DNA of 64,000 nt from an uncultured Porphyromonadaceae bacterium (GTDB taxonomy: Bacteria > Bacteroidota > Bacteroidia > Bacteroidales > Muribaculaceae): contig CAMEGQ010000001.1 in NCBI GenBank assembly GCA_945916235.1, positions 23,496-87,495 on the forward strand. Reading direction: 5' to 3'. Made by a program: the position numbers and the translations under genes. Within the stretch, counting starts at the first letter, position 1. Every line of letters starts with the position of its first letter. The notes beneath the pieces are model-generated. The model saw only the letters and a program-made list of their open reading frames with translations, was not told where the DNA came from and did no database searches. Below, one piece after another: positions 1-7,413 of this stretch.

Positions 1-216
1 GAGTCTTTCTTCGATGTGAAGGTATGCTTCATGATGCTTGATGAGAAATCGGGTGAGGATAAGAAGAGTTACACCAACCTCTTGGTGTTTGCCAAGGATA
101 TTGATGATGCCCGCCGCATGGTAATCAGCGCCATGAAGGGAACAATGGCCGGCTACACCATCGAGAGCATCAAGAAGACCAACATTGTGGACCATGTTTC
201 ACTGCTTGAAAAGTAA
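1..216 (+). CDS. DUF4494-like small protein, 5' end cut off by the window
   Basis: The reading frame is open from base 1 through a stop at 214-216, so the GTG at 16 in the ORF track is probably not the true start and the gene begins outside the window. The visible part starts FFDVKV and has a beta-rich, charged layout that resembles the small Bacteroidales DUF4494 proteins from memory (FEVKV, then a Y/LVDA-like stretch, then an I-K-K tail). No catalytic motif is visible and the role is unknown. It lies 5 nt before a small membrane protein gene, so the two are probably co-transcribed. Confidence 0.5.
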   Translation, partial: ESFFDVKVCFMMLDEKSGEDKKSYTNLLVFAKDIDDARRMVISAMKGTMAGYTIESIKKTNIVDHVSLLEK

Positions 217-221
217 ATTTT

Positions 222-443
222 ATGGAATGGTTTGAAATCTATTGGTTTGGTCTGTTCTTCAGTCTGATTCTGACTTTCGCCCTCTTCACTAACGACACGC
301 TGTACGGATTCAATGGCAGCTGGAAGCGAAGGGTAATCTTTGTTGCCATGTGCTTAGGCTCCTTCGCCACGTTAATCTTCGTGTGCTTTGTCATGGTCTA
401 TGCCGTAGCCTCTTATCTTATCGAACGCAACAATCGCAAGTAG
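222..443 (+). CDS. Small membrane protein, two transmembrane segments
   Basis: This 73-aa protein has two hydrophobic stretches, about residues 8-24 and 38-63, joined by a short loop with basic residues (SWKRR) and ending in a charged tail (ERNNRK). That layout fits an inner-membrane hairpin. It starts 5 nt after the preceding stop, so it is likely in the same transcript. I do not recognise the family. A minor holin or a superinfection-exclusion protein are possibilities, but nothing in the sequence decides between them. Confidence 0.5.
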   Translation: MEWFEIYWFGLFFSLILTFALFTNDTLYGFNGSWKRRVIFVAMCLGSFATLIFVCFVMVYAVASYLIERNNRK

Positions 444-496
444 CGAGGTCTGTAATCATTAATCACTGATAACTAAATAGTAATCACTAATCACGG

Positions 497-1480
497 ATGA
501 CTAATATGGAATCACTCAACTTAGACGCCAAGGATGCGGCCAAGATGCTGGGCGTAACCAAGGAGACGATCTATAACTACATCAAGAACGGTGTGCTGGA
601 CGGTGAGAAGCGCGGAGGCAAGGTTTTCGTTAAGAAAGCCTCGGTGGAGCAATTTGCCCGGCTCGACACCGACACCTTGATGCGGCAACAGATAGCGGTC
701 GATGCGATGGTCGAGCGACTGAAGGAGGACGCGGTGTATTACAGCGACTGCCTTAAACGGAAGGCCCACCAGAAGGCGCTGATACGAAGCAAACTAAACG
801 AGCAGGACTATATGATGAAGCTCATCAGGCGCCGCAACCTCTTCGCCACCTTCTTGAACACCCTGCTCAAGGTCTATGACGAAGAGACGGATGATAAGCG
901 AACGGTTGAAATCTGCTCGCGGGTCATCATGGATTGCCAGTCGCTCGATGATGTGGCCGACGATTACGGTCTGAGCCGTGAGCGCATTCGCTGCATCTTG
1001 GAAAAGGGTGTACAAAGGATGAGTAACGTCACCAAATACACCCAGCTTCGCCAGCGAAACATCTATCTGGAGGAAGAGAACAAGCGGATGCAGCGCCTGA
1101 TTGCCGAGTTGAAGCAACAGCTTGCCAAAGGATTCGAGGAGAGCAAGGTAACCGGTGTGGCCACCCTGTTCGGTCTGAAGCAACAGGTTATTAACGACAT
1201 GCTGCCCAATAGCATCTTGGGCCTCAGGATGATAGATCTTGACGTTTGCATCAGCGTCCGAACGTTTAATGGTGTGAGGGCAATCGGTGTTGATACCCTT
1301 TATGATCTGGTGCAAAAGCGAGATGATGATATATTATCCACGCGCAATGTGGGGCGAAAAACCCTTGCCGAGTGCCGCAATGTGCTGGCTCATTTCGGCC
1401 TGAAACTTGGTATGACTACCGACGAGATTTATGCCTTCATGATGGCTGAATCGAACGTAAACAACAACAAAACCATCTGA
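497..1480 (+). CDS. Chimeric transcription regulator: MerR/excisionase-like HTH, sigma region 4-like HTH, alpha-CTD-like domain
   Basis: The 327-aa protein has three DNA-binding modules. Residues about 8-50 look like a MerR/excisionase-type HTH (DAAKMLGVTKETIYNYIKNG). Residues about 148-180 match the sigma-70 region 4 helix-turn-helix (SLDDVADDYGLSRERIRCIL against the usual TLEEIG..LGVSRERVRQI). A charged helical stretch follows at about 185-215. Residues about 238-305 resemble the C-terminal domain of the RNA polymerase alpha subunit (the 'L..LDV..SVR' start, 'L.DLVQ', 'NVGRKTLAECRNVLA.FGLKLGM' end). Alpha-CTD contacts UP elements and activators, so the fusion suggests a phage factor that acts on host RNA polymerase. 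A second ATG at 506 is possible. The leader is the TAATCACTAATCAC repeat seen before many genes here. Confidence 0.75.
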   Translation: MTNMESLNLDAKDAAKMLGVTKETIYNYIKNGVLDGEKRGGKVFVKKASVEQFARLDTDTLMRQQIAVDAMVERLKEDAVYYSDCLKRKAHQKALIRSKLNEQDYMMKLIRRRNLFATFLNTLLKVYDEETDDKRTVEICSRVIMDCQSLDDVADDYGLSRERIRCILEKGVQRMSNVTKYTQLRQRNIYLEEENKRMQRLIAELKQQLAKGFEESKVTGVATLFGLKQQVINDMLPNSILGLRMIDLDVCISVRTFNGVRAIGVDTLYDLVQKRDDDILSTRNVGRKTLAECRNVLAHFGLKLGMTTDEIYAFMMAESNVNNNKTI

Positions 1481-1484
1481 CGCT

Positions 1485-1682
1485 ATGGCTTATCTTAATT
1501 TTAAATCCGACCGCGACCGCCAGGCGGTCTGCCTCTTCCACGTAGAGACCGAGGAGGATATGTTGAACTACCGCATTCGTGAGCTCGAAAGCGCCCCAGC
1601 CAATGAACGCAACGAGCGACTGATTAAAGCACTCCGTGCGCAACGCACGGAACTGATTGTACGCAACATTTCACGCTATTAG
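1485..1682 (+). CDS. Small charged protein of unknown function
   Basis: This 65-aa protein follows the chimeric regulator after 4 nt and is probably translated from the same mRNA. It is mostly polar and predicted helical in its second half (repeated E/R/K, 'RIRELESAPANERNERL'). No known domain is visible. It may be an accessory of the upstream regulator, but the only support is position. Confidence 0.5.
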   Translation: MAYLNFKSDRDRQAVCLFHVETEEDMLNYRIRELESAPANERNERLIKALRAQRTELIVRNISRY

Positions 1683-1686
1683 CCCT

Positions 1687-2004
1687 ATGGAACTACCAAA
1701 CAACGATCTGATGGCACCGCTAAAGACCATCTTCGAGCAGCGCAAGCGAGGCTTCCCCCTACCCCTCCGATTGCGCGACGCCACCTACCACCTCTGCCTG
1801 GAGGACACCAACGCCATGCTCCTGCTCTCCTACTGGAAAGCCGAAGGAAAGCCCTTCCCCTTGAGCGTGCGAAACGCCAAAGAGAACATCAAAGGCTGCA
1901 TGGTCATCTCCTTCACCGACCAAGACGGCAACAGCTTCAACCTCTTAGAACGAGCACTCTTAGAGCTTGAAGCAAAAGCCCAAATCAAGGTCGTAGTCAA
2001 GTAA
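1687..2004 (+). CDS. Unknown phage protein, 105 aa
   Basis: The ORF track starts at 1657, but the ATG at 1687 lies 4 nt after the previous stop and is the more natural start, giving 105 aa. The protein has an alternating hydrophobic pattern suggesting a small alpha/beta fold and ends in a basic KVVVK tail. No motif is recognised. It is followed by a leader with CTAATCACTAA repeats before the dUTPase gene. Confidence 0.5.
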   Translation: MELPNNDLMAPLKTIFEQRKRGFPLPLRLRDATYHLCLEDTNAMLLLSYWKAEGKPFPLSVRNAKENIKGCMVISFTDQDGNSFNLLERALLELEAKAQIKVVVK

Positions 2005-2041
2005 CTGCTAACTAAAAACCAATCACTAATCACTAAAACAA

Positions 2042-2596
2042 ATGGATATTAAATTGTTAGAAGGAGGTTGCATCCCCACCAAAGGCAGCGAAGGCGCAGC
2101 CGGTTACGACCTCTATGTAGCGCAAGATACCGTCATCAACCCTCGCGGTGTGAACTGCGGCCGTACACTGGTTCCGCTCCATCTCTGCATGGAAATCCCC
2201 GAAGGTCAAGAGGCCCTCATCGACCCCCGCAGCGGCTGTTCAGCCAAAGGCATGCCAGGCATCAGCAAGGATGTGTTTGATTTTATCATGGGCCAGTATA
2301 ATACAGACTGCAACCATCTGAGCGAGGAGCAAAGAAAGCGTATCGACAAAGAGATAACCGACAACATGAACCGCTTCGATGCCGACGTGCTGGAGGGCAA
2401 GATAGACTCCGACTACCGCGGCATTATCTCCGTCATCGTCCACAGTCACGAAGATCGTCCATTCGTCGTCACGAAGGGCACCCGCATAGCTCAGATCACC
2501 TTCATCAAGGTAGAGAGCCCCACCTTCCATCAGGTAGAAAACCTAAGCACCACCCCGCGCCAGGAAGGAGGCTTCGGGCATACAGGGATATTATAA
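2042..2596 (+). CDS. dut: dUTP diphosphatase with an insertion between motifs 2 and 3
   Basis: Deoxyuridine triphosphatase hydrolyses dUTP to dUMP and pyrophosphate, keeping uracil out of phage DNA and feeding dTMP synthesis. All five trimeric dUTPase motifs are present: EGAAGYDLY (1), IDPRSGCSAKGMPGI (2), GKIDSDYRGIISV (3), GTRIAQITF (4) and the C-terminal glycine-rich arm RQEGGFGHTG (5). The 184 residues exceed the usual ~145-150 because about 44 mostly charged, helical residues (from SKDVFDF to VLEGK) separate motif 2 from motif 3, where normally only about ten lie. Motif 2 has RSGCS instead of the common RSGLA/RSSL. Confidence 0.9.
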   Translation: MDIKLLEGGCIPTKGSEGAAGYDLYVAQDTVINPRGVNCGRTLVPLHLCMEIPEGQEALIDPRSGCSAKGMPGISKDVFDFIMGQYNTDCNHLSEEQRKRIDKEITDNMNRFDADVLEGKIDSDYRGIISVIVHSHEDRPFVVTKGTRIAQITFIKVESPTFHQVENLSTTPRQEGGFGHTGIL

Positions 2597-2620
2597 TCAT
2601 TTAATCGCATAATTGTAGAT

Positions 2621-3304
2621 ATGGAAACTATTAACAACGACTTTGATGTGCGTTTGGGCCTGCTAAGAGAAACCGGGTACAACGTAGAGGTTGCGCAGAA
2701 ATGTTTGGATTTCGTGCGTGGTGTCAATGAGGTTAAGAAGCATGAATCATCAAGCGACAGACTGGCAGATGGTGTTTACCTTATTGACACAAAGGGTAAT
2801 GCAGTGCGCTACGTTGGTGAAGATACCGAAACCGTAAACGATACAGCTTATATCGGTGTCGTACAGGGTAGCCACAGCGTAGCCATTTCCCTATACGATG
2901 CAAGTAAGAAAGAAATTACGCTTACATCAAAGGGAAACGATAAAAAACACGGCGGCTATAAATACAAATATACGGACGCAGTGCAGGACTGGGACGGCGA
3001 AGCAAACACCGAAAGGCTAAAGCAAATAGGGCTTAATCCTGCTATCCAGCTAAAGGATGGCGAGTATATCCCGTCACTGGCAGAAATGTACCTAATCAGC
3101 CTAAACCTCAAGGTTATTAACGCTGCTATTCGTTTTGTAGGTGGCGAATATATATCAGACTGTTGCTGGAGCAGCACCGAGTACAGCGCGACATCCTCGT
3201 GGTTTTTGAACCTATACAACGGCGGCGCTGGCACTGGCACTAATGATTCAGTCTATCGCAGAGTTCGCCCCGTTAAGCATTTTTCCGATAATCAAAACGC
3301 ATGA
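2621..3304 (+). CDS. C-type-lectin-fold protein like DGR variable proteins (no matching template here)
   Basis: This 227-aa protein has a C-terminal half of the DUF1566/formylglycine-enzyme-like C-type lectin kind: a 'W.IPSLAEM' type start (YIPSLAEMYLI), then CCWSSTEYS, SWFLNLYNG and a final YRRVRPVKHF. The WSS.EY...W....NG........RPV layout is the one used by variable proteins of diversity-generating retroelements, with variable residues facing a ligand. Its 3' sequence does not match the template repeat at 37 kb, so it is either the target of another DGR or a frozen former target. The first ~100 residues are unlike the second half and may tether or multimerise it. Confidence 0.6.
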   Translation: METINNDFDVRLGLLRETGYNVEVAQKCLDFVRGVNEVKKHESSSDRLADGVYLIDTKGNAVRYVGEDTETVNDTAYIGVVQGSHSVAISLYDASKKEITLTSKGNDKKHGGYKYKYTDAVQDWDGEANTERLKQIGLNPAIQLKDGEYIPSLAEMYLISLNLKVINAAIRFVGGEYISDCCWSSTEYSATSSWFLNLYNGGAGTGTNDSVYRRVRPVKHFSDNQNA

Positions 3305-3344
3305 TGGTTTTAAAATATTAGAGGAACTGAAAAAGTAAGGAAAA

Positions 3345-3500
3345 ATGAGACTAAGAATCGCAAGAAAGATTACCGCATCATACAGAAAGAAAAAACGAAA
3401 CGGTGAGTATGAAAAGAAAGAAAGCACACTTCATCTTTATCCTAAGTATTGCCCTATCTGCGGAAAACCATACAATGAAAAAGAGGTAAAGGAGGAGTGA
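3345..3500 (+). CDS. Small basic zinc-ribbon protein, 51 aa (not in the ORF track)
   Basis: This short gene runs from the ATG at 3345 to TGA at 3498-3500. The N-terminus is very basic (RKITASYRKKKR) and the C-terminus has one CPICGKPY knuckle typical of small phage zinc ribbons; a second Cys pair is absent, so metal binding would need dimerisation. It ends inside the Shine-Dalgarno region of the next gene (AAAGGAGGAGTGA), which implies coupled translation. Confidence 0.6.
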   Translation: MRLRIARKITASYRKKKRNGEYEKKESTLHLYPKYCPICGKPYNEKEVKEE

Positions 3501-3502
3501 AT

Positions 3503-3757
3503 ATGGAAGCAAGTTTATACATTATAAAATATAACGATGTCGAAAGCTTTGATTTATCCGAAGCGAAATGGATTGATGCATCGCTATCTCAGCCAGAGCA
3601 GGATGTCGAGGTTATTGTGCTGCTAAAAACGGTTTCAGAAGGAATCTATAAGATAGCCTTCGGACATATCGTAGATAAAAGCAAATGCGTTGATTATAAC
3701 GGATGGAATATTGAGGGTGTAAGGTATTGGATTCCTTGTCCAGAAATGCCAAAATAA
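3503..3757 (+). CDS. DUF551-like phage protein
   Basis: The ORF track starts at a GTG at 3497; I prefer the ATG at 3503, 7 nt after a strong GGAGG. The 84-aa product has the pattern of DUF551 phage proteins: W at the start of the domain (KWIDASLSQPEQDVEVIVLL), a central W in GWNIEG, and a C-terminal 'YWIPCPEMP' close to the family's 'HWMPLPEPP' ending. The function of DUF551 is unknown. It sits in a run of small, AT-richer genes with real Shine-Dalgarno sites, unlike the virion genes. Confidence 0.6.
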   Translation: MEASLYIIKYNDVESFDLSEAKWIDASLSQPEQDVEVIVLLKTVSEGIYKIAFGHIVDKSKCVDYNGWNIEGVRYWIPCPEMPK

Positions 3758-3771
3758 TAGGAGATTGAGTC

Positions 3772-3978
3772 ATGGAAAGAAAGGTTGGTAGCAAGTTTAA
3801 GTTTGGAGATACAGTCTTGAAAGTAATAGAAAGAGAAGAAGAGCCTTATTGCAATGGTTGTTTTTTGTTTGACCATGATTTGTCATGCAGTAAAAGTTCG
3901 ATATATAGTTTGACAGGTGATTGCATTTGGTACAGTAGGAGTGATAAAAAAGATGTAATTTTTGAAGAAGTAAAATAA
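3772..3978 (+). CDS. Small unknown protein with cysteines
   Basis: This 68-aa protein has three to four cysteines (PYCNGCFLF, LSC, DC) in a mainly beta pattern and starts 14 nt after the previous gene. CxxC followed by later cysteines could hold a metal, but the spacing fits no family I know. Function is unknown. Base composition is AT-rich like its neighbours from 3.3 to 6 kb. Confidence 0.45.
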   Translation: MERKVGSKFKFGDTVLKVIEREEEPYCNGCFLFDHDLSCSKSSIYSLTGDCIWYSRSDKKDVIFEEVK

Positions 3979-3995
3979 AAAGCAGGAGATTTGAT

Positions 3996-4412
3996 ATGAT
4001 AGAATATATTAGCTTTAATATTAAGAAGGGTGGCTTGACGCACACTATTAGTATTGACACCGATATTGATGGCCATCTGCCGTATGACTTGGCAGAGGCA
4101 TTCTCTGAGGTTATTCGTCTGACCTATACTAACCCAAATATAGTCATTGAGGAGCTTGTGGCTAAATATGGGTTGCCAGAAAGTTTAAAACAATCTATCC
4201 GTGAGAATATTGACTACGTGACTTGGCATAAGCCTGATTTTGTGCCCAATATCAAAGAGCCTATATTCGTCGTATTCGAGGATGATAGTGAGAAACCTTT
4301 CGTTATCAATGATATTATCGATGACAATGAATGGGAGCATTTTGTAAATGATAAGAAGCCGAAGCAATGGTGCTATCTCAAAGAAGTTTTGAAGGAGTGT
4401 GTCAAGATATGA
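3996..4412 (+). CDS. Unknown phage protein, 138 aa
   Basis: The gene starts at an ATG preceded by AGCAGGAGATTTGAT, a usable Shine-Dalgarno site. The acidic product has an N-terminal beta segment (YISFNIKKGGLTHTISIDTD) and a helical middle. No motif is recognised. Its stop codon overlaps the next start as ATGA, so translation of the two is coupled. Confidence 0.5.
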   Translation: MIEYISFNIKKGGLTHTISIDTDIDGHLPYDLAEAFSEVIRLTYTNPNIVIEELVAKYGLPESLKQSIRENIDYVTWHKPDFVPNIKEPIFVVFEDDSEKPFVINDIIDDNEWEHFVNDKKPKQWCYLKEVLKECVKI

Positions 4413-4714
4413 TACCAAAGAAGATTTATCTGAACTACGTCAATGAGGATGACGATGAAAAGACTTGGAGTGAAGAGCCTGTTAGCGTGAATGACTGCGA
4501 TATGCAGAACCGTGAATATACTGACCTCTCAAAGGTCATCCATGATGCAAGCGAAGAGCCAGAAGAAGAACTTATATTATGTGACAGTGTTCATCTCCGC
4601 TACTTTGTCGGTTGCTGGAACAGGAATTTTCCATGGGCTAATTATTGCAAGATACATGGCATTACACGATGGGCATACGTCAAGGATATATTCCCGAAAG
4701 GAGGTGAGCAATGA
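4409..4714 (+). CDS. Unknown acidic phage protein
   Basis: The ORF track starts at 4367, but the ATG at 4409 overlaps the preceding stop (ATGA) and follows GAAGGAG at a workable distance, so I take it as the start (101 aa). The product is strongly acidic in its first half (NEDDDEKTWSEEP) and has conserved-looking aromatic residues in its second. Function unknown. It ends with another ATGA overlap with the next gene. Confidence 0.5.
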   Translation: MIPKKIYLNYVNEDDDEKTWSEEPVSVNDCDMQNREYTDLSKVIHDASEEPEEELILCDSVHLRYFVGCWNRNFPWANYCKIHGITRWAYVKDIFPKGGEQ

Positions 4715-4971
4715 ACGATAGATATACCTGGAATGACCTACTCGCTGATATTAGCAAGCTGAGTAACGAAGAGCGTAATACGCCTGTTGCTGTTGCTGGT
4801 GAGAATACGCCATTTACATGTGATGTGAAGTTTTCAAGAGTACCGAGAGACATGTATTGGCATGAGGATTTTGGAGATGAGTGTGTCTATGAGGATGAGA
4901 TGGAAGATATTAAGCCAGAGGATTGCACACTTGTTGCCAAGAAAGGAACGCTGTATTTTGATGTATATTAA
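4711..4971 (+). CDS. Unknown acidic protein, 86 aa
   Basis: The start at 4711 overlaps the previous stop and follows AAAGGAGGTGAGCA, one of the strongest Shine-Dalgarno sequences in the window. The product is acidic (runs of E and D near residues 55-75) and ends KGTLYFDVY. No domain recognised. It belongs to the same translationally coupled set as its two upstream neighbours. Confidence 0.5.
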   Translation: MNDRYTWNDLLADISKLSNEERNTPVAVAGENTPFTCDVKFSRVPRDMYWHEDFGDECVYEDEMEDIKPEDCTLVAKKGTLYFDVY

Positions 4972-4982
4972 AAATTAGCGAA

Positions 4983-5369
4983 ATGAACAGAGAAATTAAA
5001 TTCAGAGCCAAGTGCAAGGACAATGGCGATTGGGTATATGGTAGCTATATTCAGTCGTATAACAACAATGATTGGATTGTGCAAGGCGGTGATTTCTTTG
5101 CCGTTGACAGCGATACGGTCTGCCAGTTCACGGGATTCCATGACGAGGAAGGAAAGGAGATATATGAGGAGGATATATTTTATTACGTTTTCAAGAGGAT
5201 AAAATATATAGTGTACTTCAACAACATCACAGGTAGATTCAGCTTTGCTGCTTTGGGGGCTTATGATATACGGAATAGGTCAATGCACAATTTGTGGATG
5301 AACTTTAATTTATATAGCCGTGTAATTGGCAATAAATTCGATAATCCCGAACTATTAGAGAATGATTAA
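4983..5369 (+). CDS. YopX-family phage protein
   Basis: The 128-aa product carries the YopX (PF09643) pattern: an N-terminal EIKFRAKCKDNGDWVYGSY, then SDTVCQFTGFHDEEGKEIYE followed by EDI, which matches the family's 'T.gQyTGl.DknGkeIyEgDi'. YopX proteins are common in phages of Firmicutes and Bacteroidetes; their function is unknown. It lies 11 nt after the previous gene and 16 nt before a lectin-fold gene in the same run of small genes. Confidence 0.8.
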   Translation: MNREIKFRAKCKDNGDWVYGSYIQSYNNNDWIVQGGDFFAVDSDTVCQFTGFHDEEGKEIYEEDIFYYVFKRIKYIVYFNNITGRFSFAALGAYDIRNRSMHNLWMNFNLYSRVIGNKFDNPELLEND

Positions 5370-5385
5370 TCATAAGATATAAGAT

Positions 5386-5988
5386 ATGAAAGAAATTATC
5401 ATTGATGGTGTAACATACATTTGTACGCCGAAAGAAGAGCAATCGGTAAAGAAAGTAGATCATGAGTATGTTGACCTTGGATTGCCGAGCGGTCGGCTGT
5501 GGGCTATTTGTAATATAGGCGCTGAAAAACCTACTGATTGTGGCGATTACTTCGCTTGGGGAGCTGTTGAGCCGTACAATCTTGATAATTTTAATATGGA
5601 CAATTACGATAATACAGAAGCGGACAAGCTAACAGATATAGATGATGCGCACGATGCCGCAAAGGTATTGTGGGGTGATGAGTGGAGAATACCGAATCTT
5701 ACTGATTTTGATGAACTGATTGAACACTGCACGTATGATTCGGAAGTTATTGACGGAATTATGTGTGGCGTGTTTACATCTAAAGCGAACAATCAAAAGA
5801 TTGTTATGCCTGCCGCAGGCTGCTTTGGTGTCTGTTCGCTCAGCAGCCGTGGCAGACGCGGTTACTACTGGAGTCGGTCGTTCGATACGTCATCGTACGC
5901 TGGTATGCTGTACTTCAATTCCAGTGAACGGGACCCCTATGCCGGTTACCGCAAACACGGGTACTCTGTGCGTCCCGTGCGGTGTTAG
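5386..5988 (+). CDS. C-type-lectin-fold protein like DGR variable proteins (no matching template here)
   Basis: This 200-aa protein has a short N-terminal beta segment, then a DUF1566/'major paralogous domain'-like lectin fold: YVDLGLPSGRLWAICNIGA, YFAWGA, EWRIPNLTDFDELIEHC, and the C-terminal YYWSRSF...LYFNSSE...GYSVRPVRC. The last ~40 codons have the layout of a DGR variable repeat (YWS..F....A..LYFNSS.....Y......SVRPV), with Asp, Ser, Tyr, Gly and His codons at the usual exposed positions. The template repeat at 37 kb does not match it, so a different DGR would be needed. The product could be displayed on virion or cell surface; no signal peptide is visible. Confidence 0.65.
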   Translation: MKEIIIDGVTYICTPKEEQSVKKVDHEYVDLGLPSGRLWAICNIGAEKPTDCGDYFAWGAVEPYNLDNFNMDNYDNTEADKLTDIDDAHDAAKVLWGDEWRIPNLTDFDELIEHCTYDSEVIDGIMCGVFTSKANNQKIVMPAAGCFGVCSLSSRGRRGYYWSRSFDTSSYAGMLYFNSSERDPYAGYRKHGYSVRPVRC

Positions 5989-6046
5989 TTCAGAATTTAC
6001 TCCACAAAATTATAAACAACAAAATCTTTAAATAAATATTTTTTGT

Positions 6047-6532
6047 ATGGGAAATAAGCAAAAACTATATATCAAGAATGTTAAAGGGAGGTACGAGGAG
6101 TATAAGCCCGAACTGAAAACCGATGACAGCGACCTGCTGTTTCGGAAGGTGGGCAAGAAGTACCTCCCTTGCGAGCGTTACTGGTGCCATGATACGCTGA
6201 GTGAGGGGGTGTGGGTGGTGCTGTCTAATCTTTCATTCGCTAACAGAGAAATAGCGAGTGGCGACTATCTGAAGGAACTGTTTCAGATTCATAAGGTGAG
6301 CGGCATTGAGGAACCTACGTTGGCTCAGCTGGGCGGGCTCAGTAAATGTGCCGATTACGTCATGAAGGAGTGGAGCAAGTACTACAAGGACTACATGCTG
6401 GGGCATGAATGGAAGCCAAGCAATCACGATGCCATTTGCTTCATCATCGGCAAGGTGTTTGAATATTGCAATCAAGCCAAAGCCACCAAGAAAGCAGATG
6501 AGCAAAGCGATAAAACAGAATCATGTTTTTAA
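6047..6532 (+). CDS. Unknown phage protein, 161 aa
   Basis: A basic N-terminus (KQKLYIKNVKGRYEEYKPEL) is followed by a region with conserved-looking tryptophans (ERYWCHDTLSEGVWVVLSN) and a helical C-terminal half. This type of protein recurs in Bacteroidales phages without an assigned role, as far as I can recall. The gene ends 10 nt before the next CDS. Confidence 0.5.
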   Translation: MGNKQKLYIKNVKGRYEEYKPELKTDDSDLLFRKVGKKYLPCERYWCHDTLSEGVWVVLSNLSFANREIASGDYLKELFQIHKVSGIEEPTLAQLGGLSKCADYVMKEWSKYYKDYMLGHEWKPSNHDAICFIIGKVFEYCNQAKATKKADEQSDKTESCF

Positions 6533-6542
6533 TAAAACGACG

Positions 6543-7370
6543 ATGGAAACAGAGCATAAGGATAACATAGAAGAGGCGAACAAAGCGAAGCCTTTGCGCG
6601 GATTGGCGCTCATTCGCCAGCGGGAGCTGGATGAACTGCGGCGGCTCGACGAGGAGGAGCTTCGTGAGCGTGAAAAGAATGAGAATCCCGGTGGGGAGAT
6701 GACGCTGGAGCAGCGCATCAGCATGGTTGATAAAACCAAGGAGATGGTGCTTATTGACTGCACAGGCAGCATCGTGCGGGTGTTCGACAACCTGGCGCAG
6801 GCTTGCCTCTACTTCGATGTGTCTGCAAACTATCTGCTTGAGCATATCGTGACGCACCGCCAGATTCACGGGCGCCTGCTGCTTGAGCGGAGCGAACACT
6901 TCGAGGCTTGGATCACGAACACCCCCATCACCTTCGAGGCTGACGAAGACCCTACGATTCACTACGCCATGCTGGATAGCGAGTTTAAAGAACGCCTCGC
7001 GCAGAAGAAGAAGCAAGACTCCAAACCAAAGGATGATAAGCGACGCAACAAACGGAAGGAATCTGGACTTGGAGGCTATCGGTATCGCAGCGGAAACGTA
7101 TTCAGGCGCTCTGACTTCGAGGAGGAAGAGAATGGAACGCATTCTGCCAAGCAAAATTCCTATAAAATGACACGCATACGTCGGAAGGACACCGGCGAGG
7201 AGTTTGCTACCATGAGAGAATTTGCCAAGGCTATCTTTGTAACAGATTCCGCAGTCTATTGCAGCATCTATCGAGGGAGTTTCAAGGTTAATGGTATTAG
7301 TTTTGAATTGCTGCCGCTAAAAAAGGAACAATCGTCCGAAACGAAAAAGAAGAAGTCGGCCACCGGATAG
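6543..7370 (+). CDS. NUMOD-like repeat DNA-binding protein
   Basis: The ORF track begins at 6405 inside the previous gene; the ATG at 6543 (METEHKD) is 10 nt past that stop and is preferred, giving 275 aa. The first ~60 residues are a very charged helix. Residues about 70-110 (VRVFDNLAQACLYFDVSANYLLEHI) and the C-terminus (TGEEFATMREFAKAIFVTDSAVYCSI) each look like the NUMOD1-type helix-turn-helix found next to homing nucleases, where a residue stretch 'F.s...Aa..l.vs...I' reads DNA. No nuclease domain is seen. A strong bidirectional terminator overlaps the stop. Confidence 0.5.
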   Translation: METEHKDNIEEANKAKPLRGLALIRQRELDELRRLDEEELREREKNENPGGEMTLEQRISMVDKTKEMVLIDCTGSIVRVFDNLAQACLYFDVSANYLLEHIVTHRQIHGRLLLERSEHFEAWITNTPITFEADEDPTIHYAMLDSEFKERLAQKKKQDSKPKDDKRRNKRKESGLGGYRYRSGNVFRRSDFEEEENGTHSAKQNSYKMTRIRRKDTGEEFATMREFAKAIFVTDSAVYCSIYRGSFKVNGISFELLPLKKEQSSETKKKKSATG

Positions 7371-7396
7371 GTAGGAGCTATCCAGTGGCCGACTTC
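7352..7396. terminator. Bidirectional hairpin terminator between convergent genes
   Basis: GAAGTCGGCCAC pairs with GTGGCCGACTTC, and GGATAG with CTATCC, giving a nearly perfect 19-bp stem. It overlaps the stop of the + strand gene at 7370 and precedes the stop of the - strand gene at 7414, so it can end transcription from both sides. AGAAGAAG upstream supplies the U-tract for the minus direction only weakly. Confidence 0.75.
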
Positions 7397-7413
7397 CTGG
7401 TCCGGTCGCTCCC

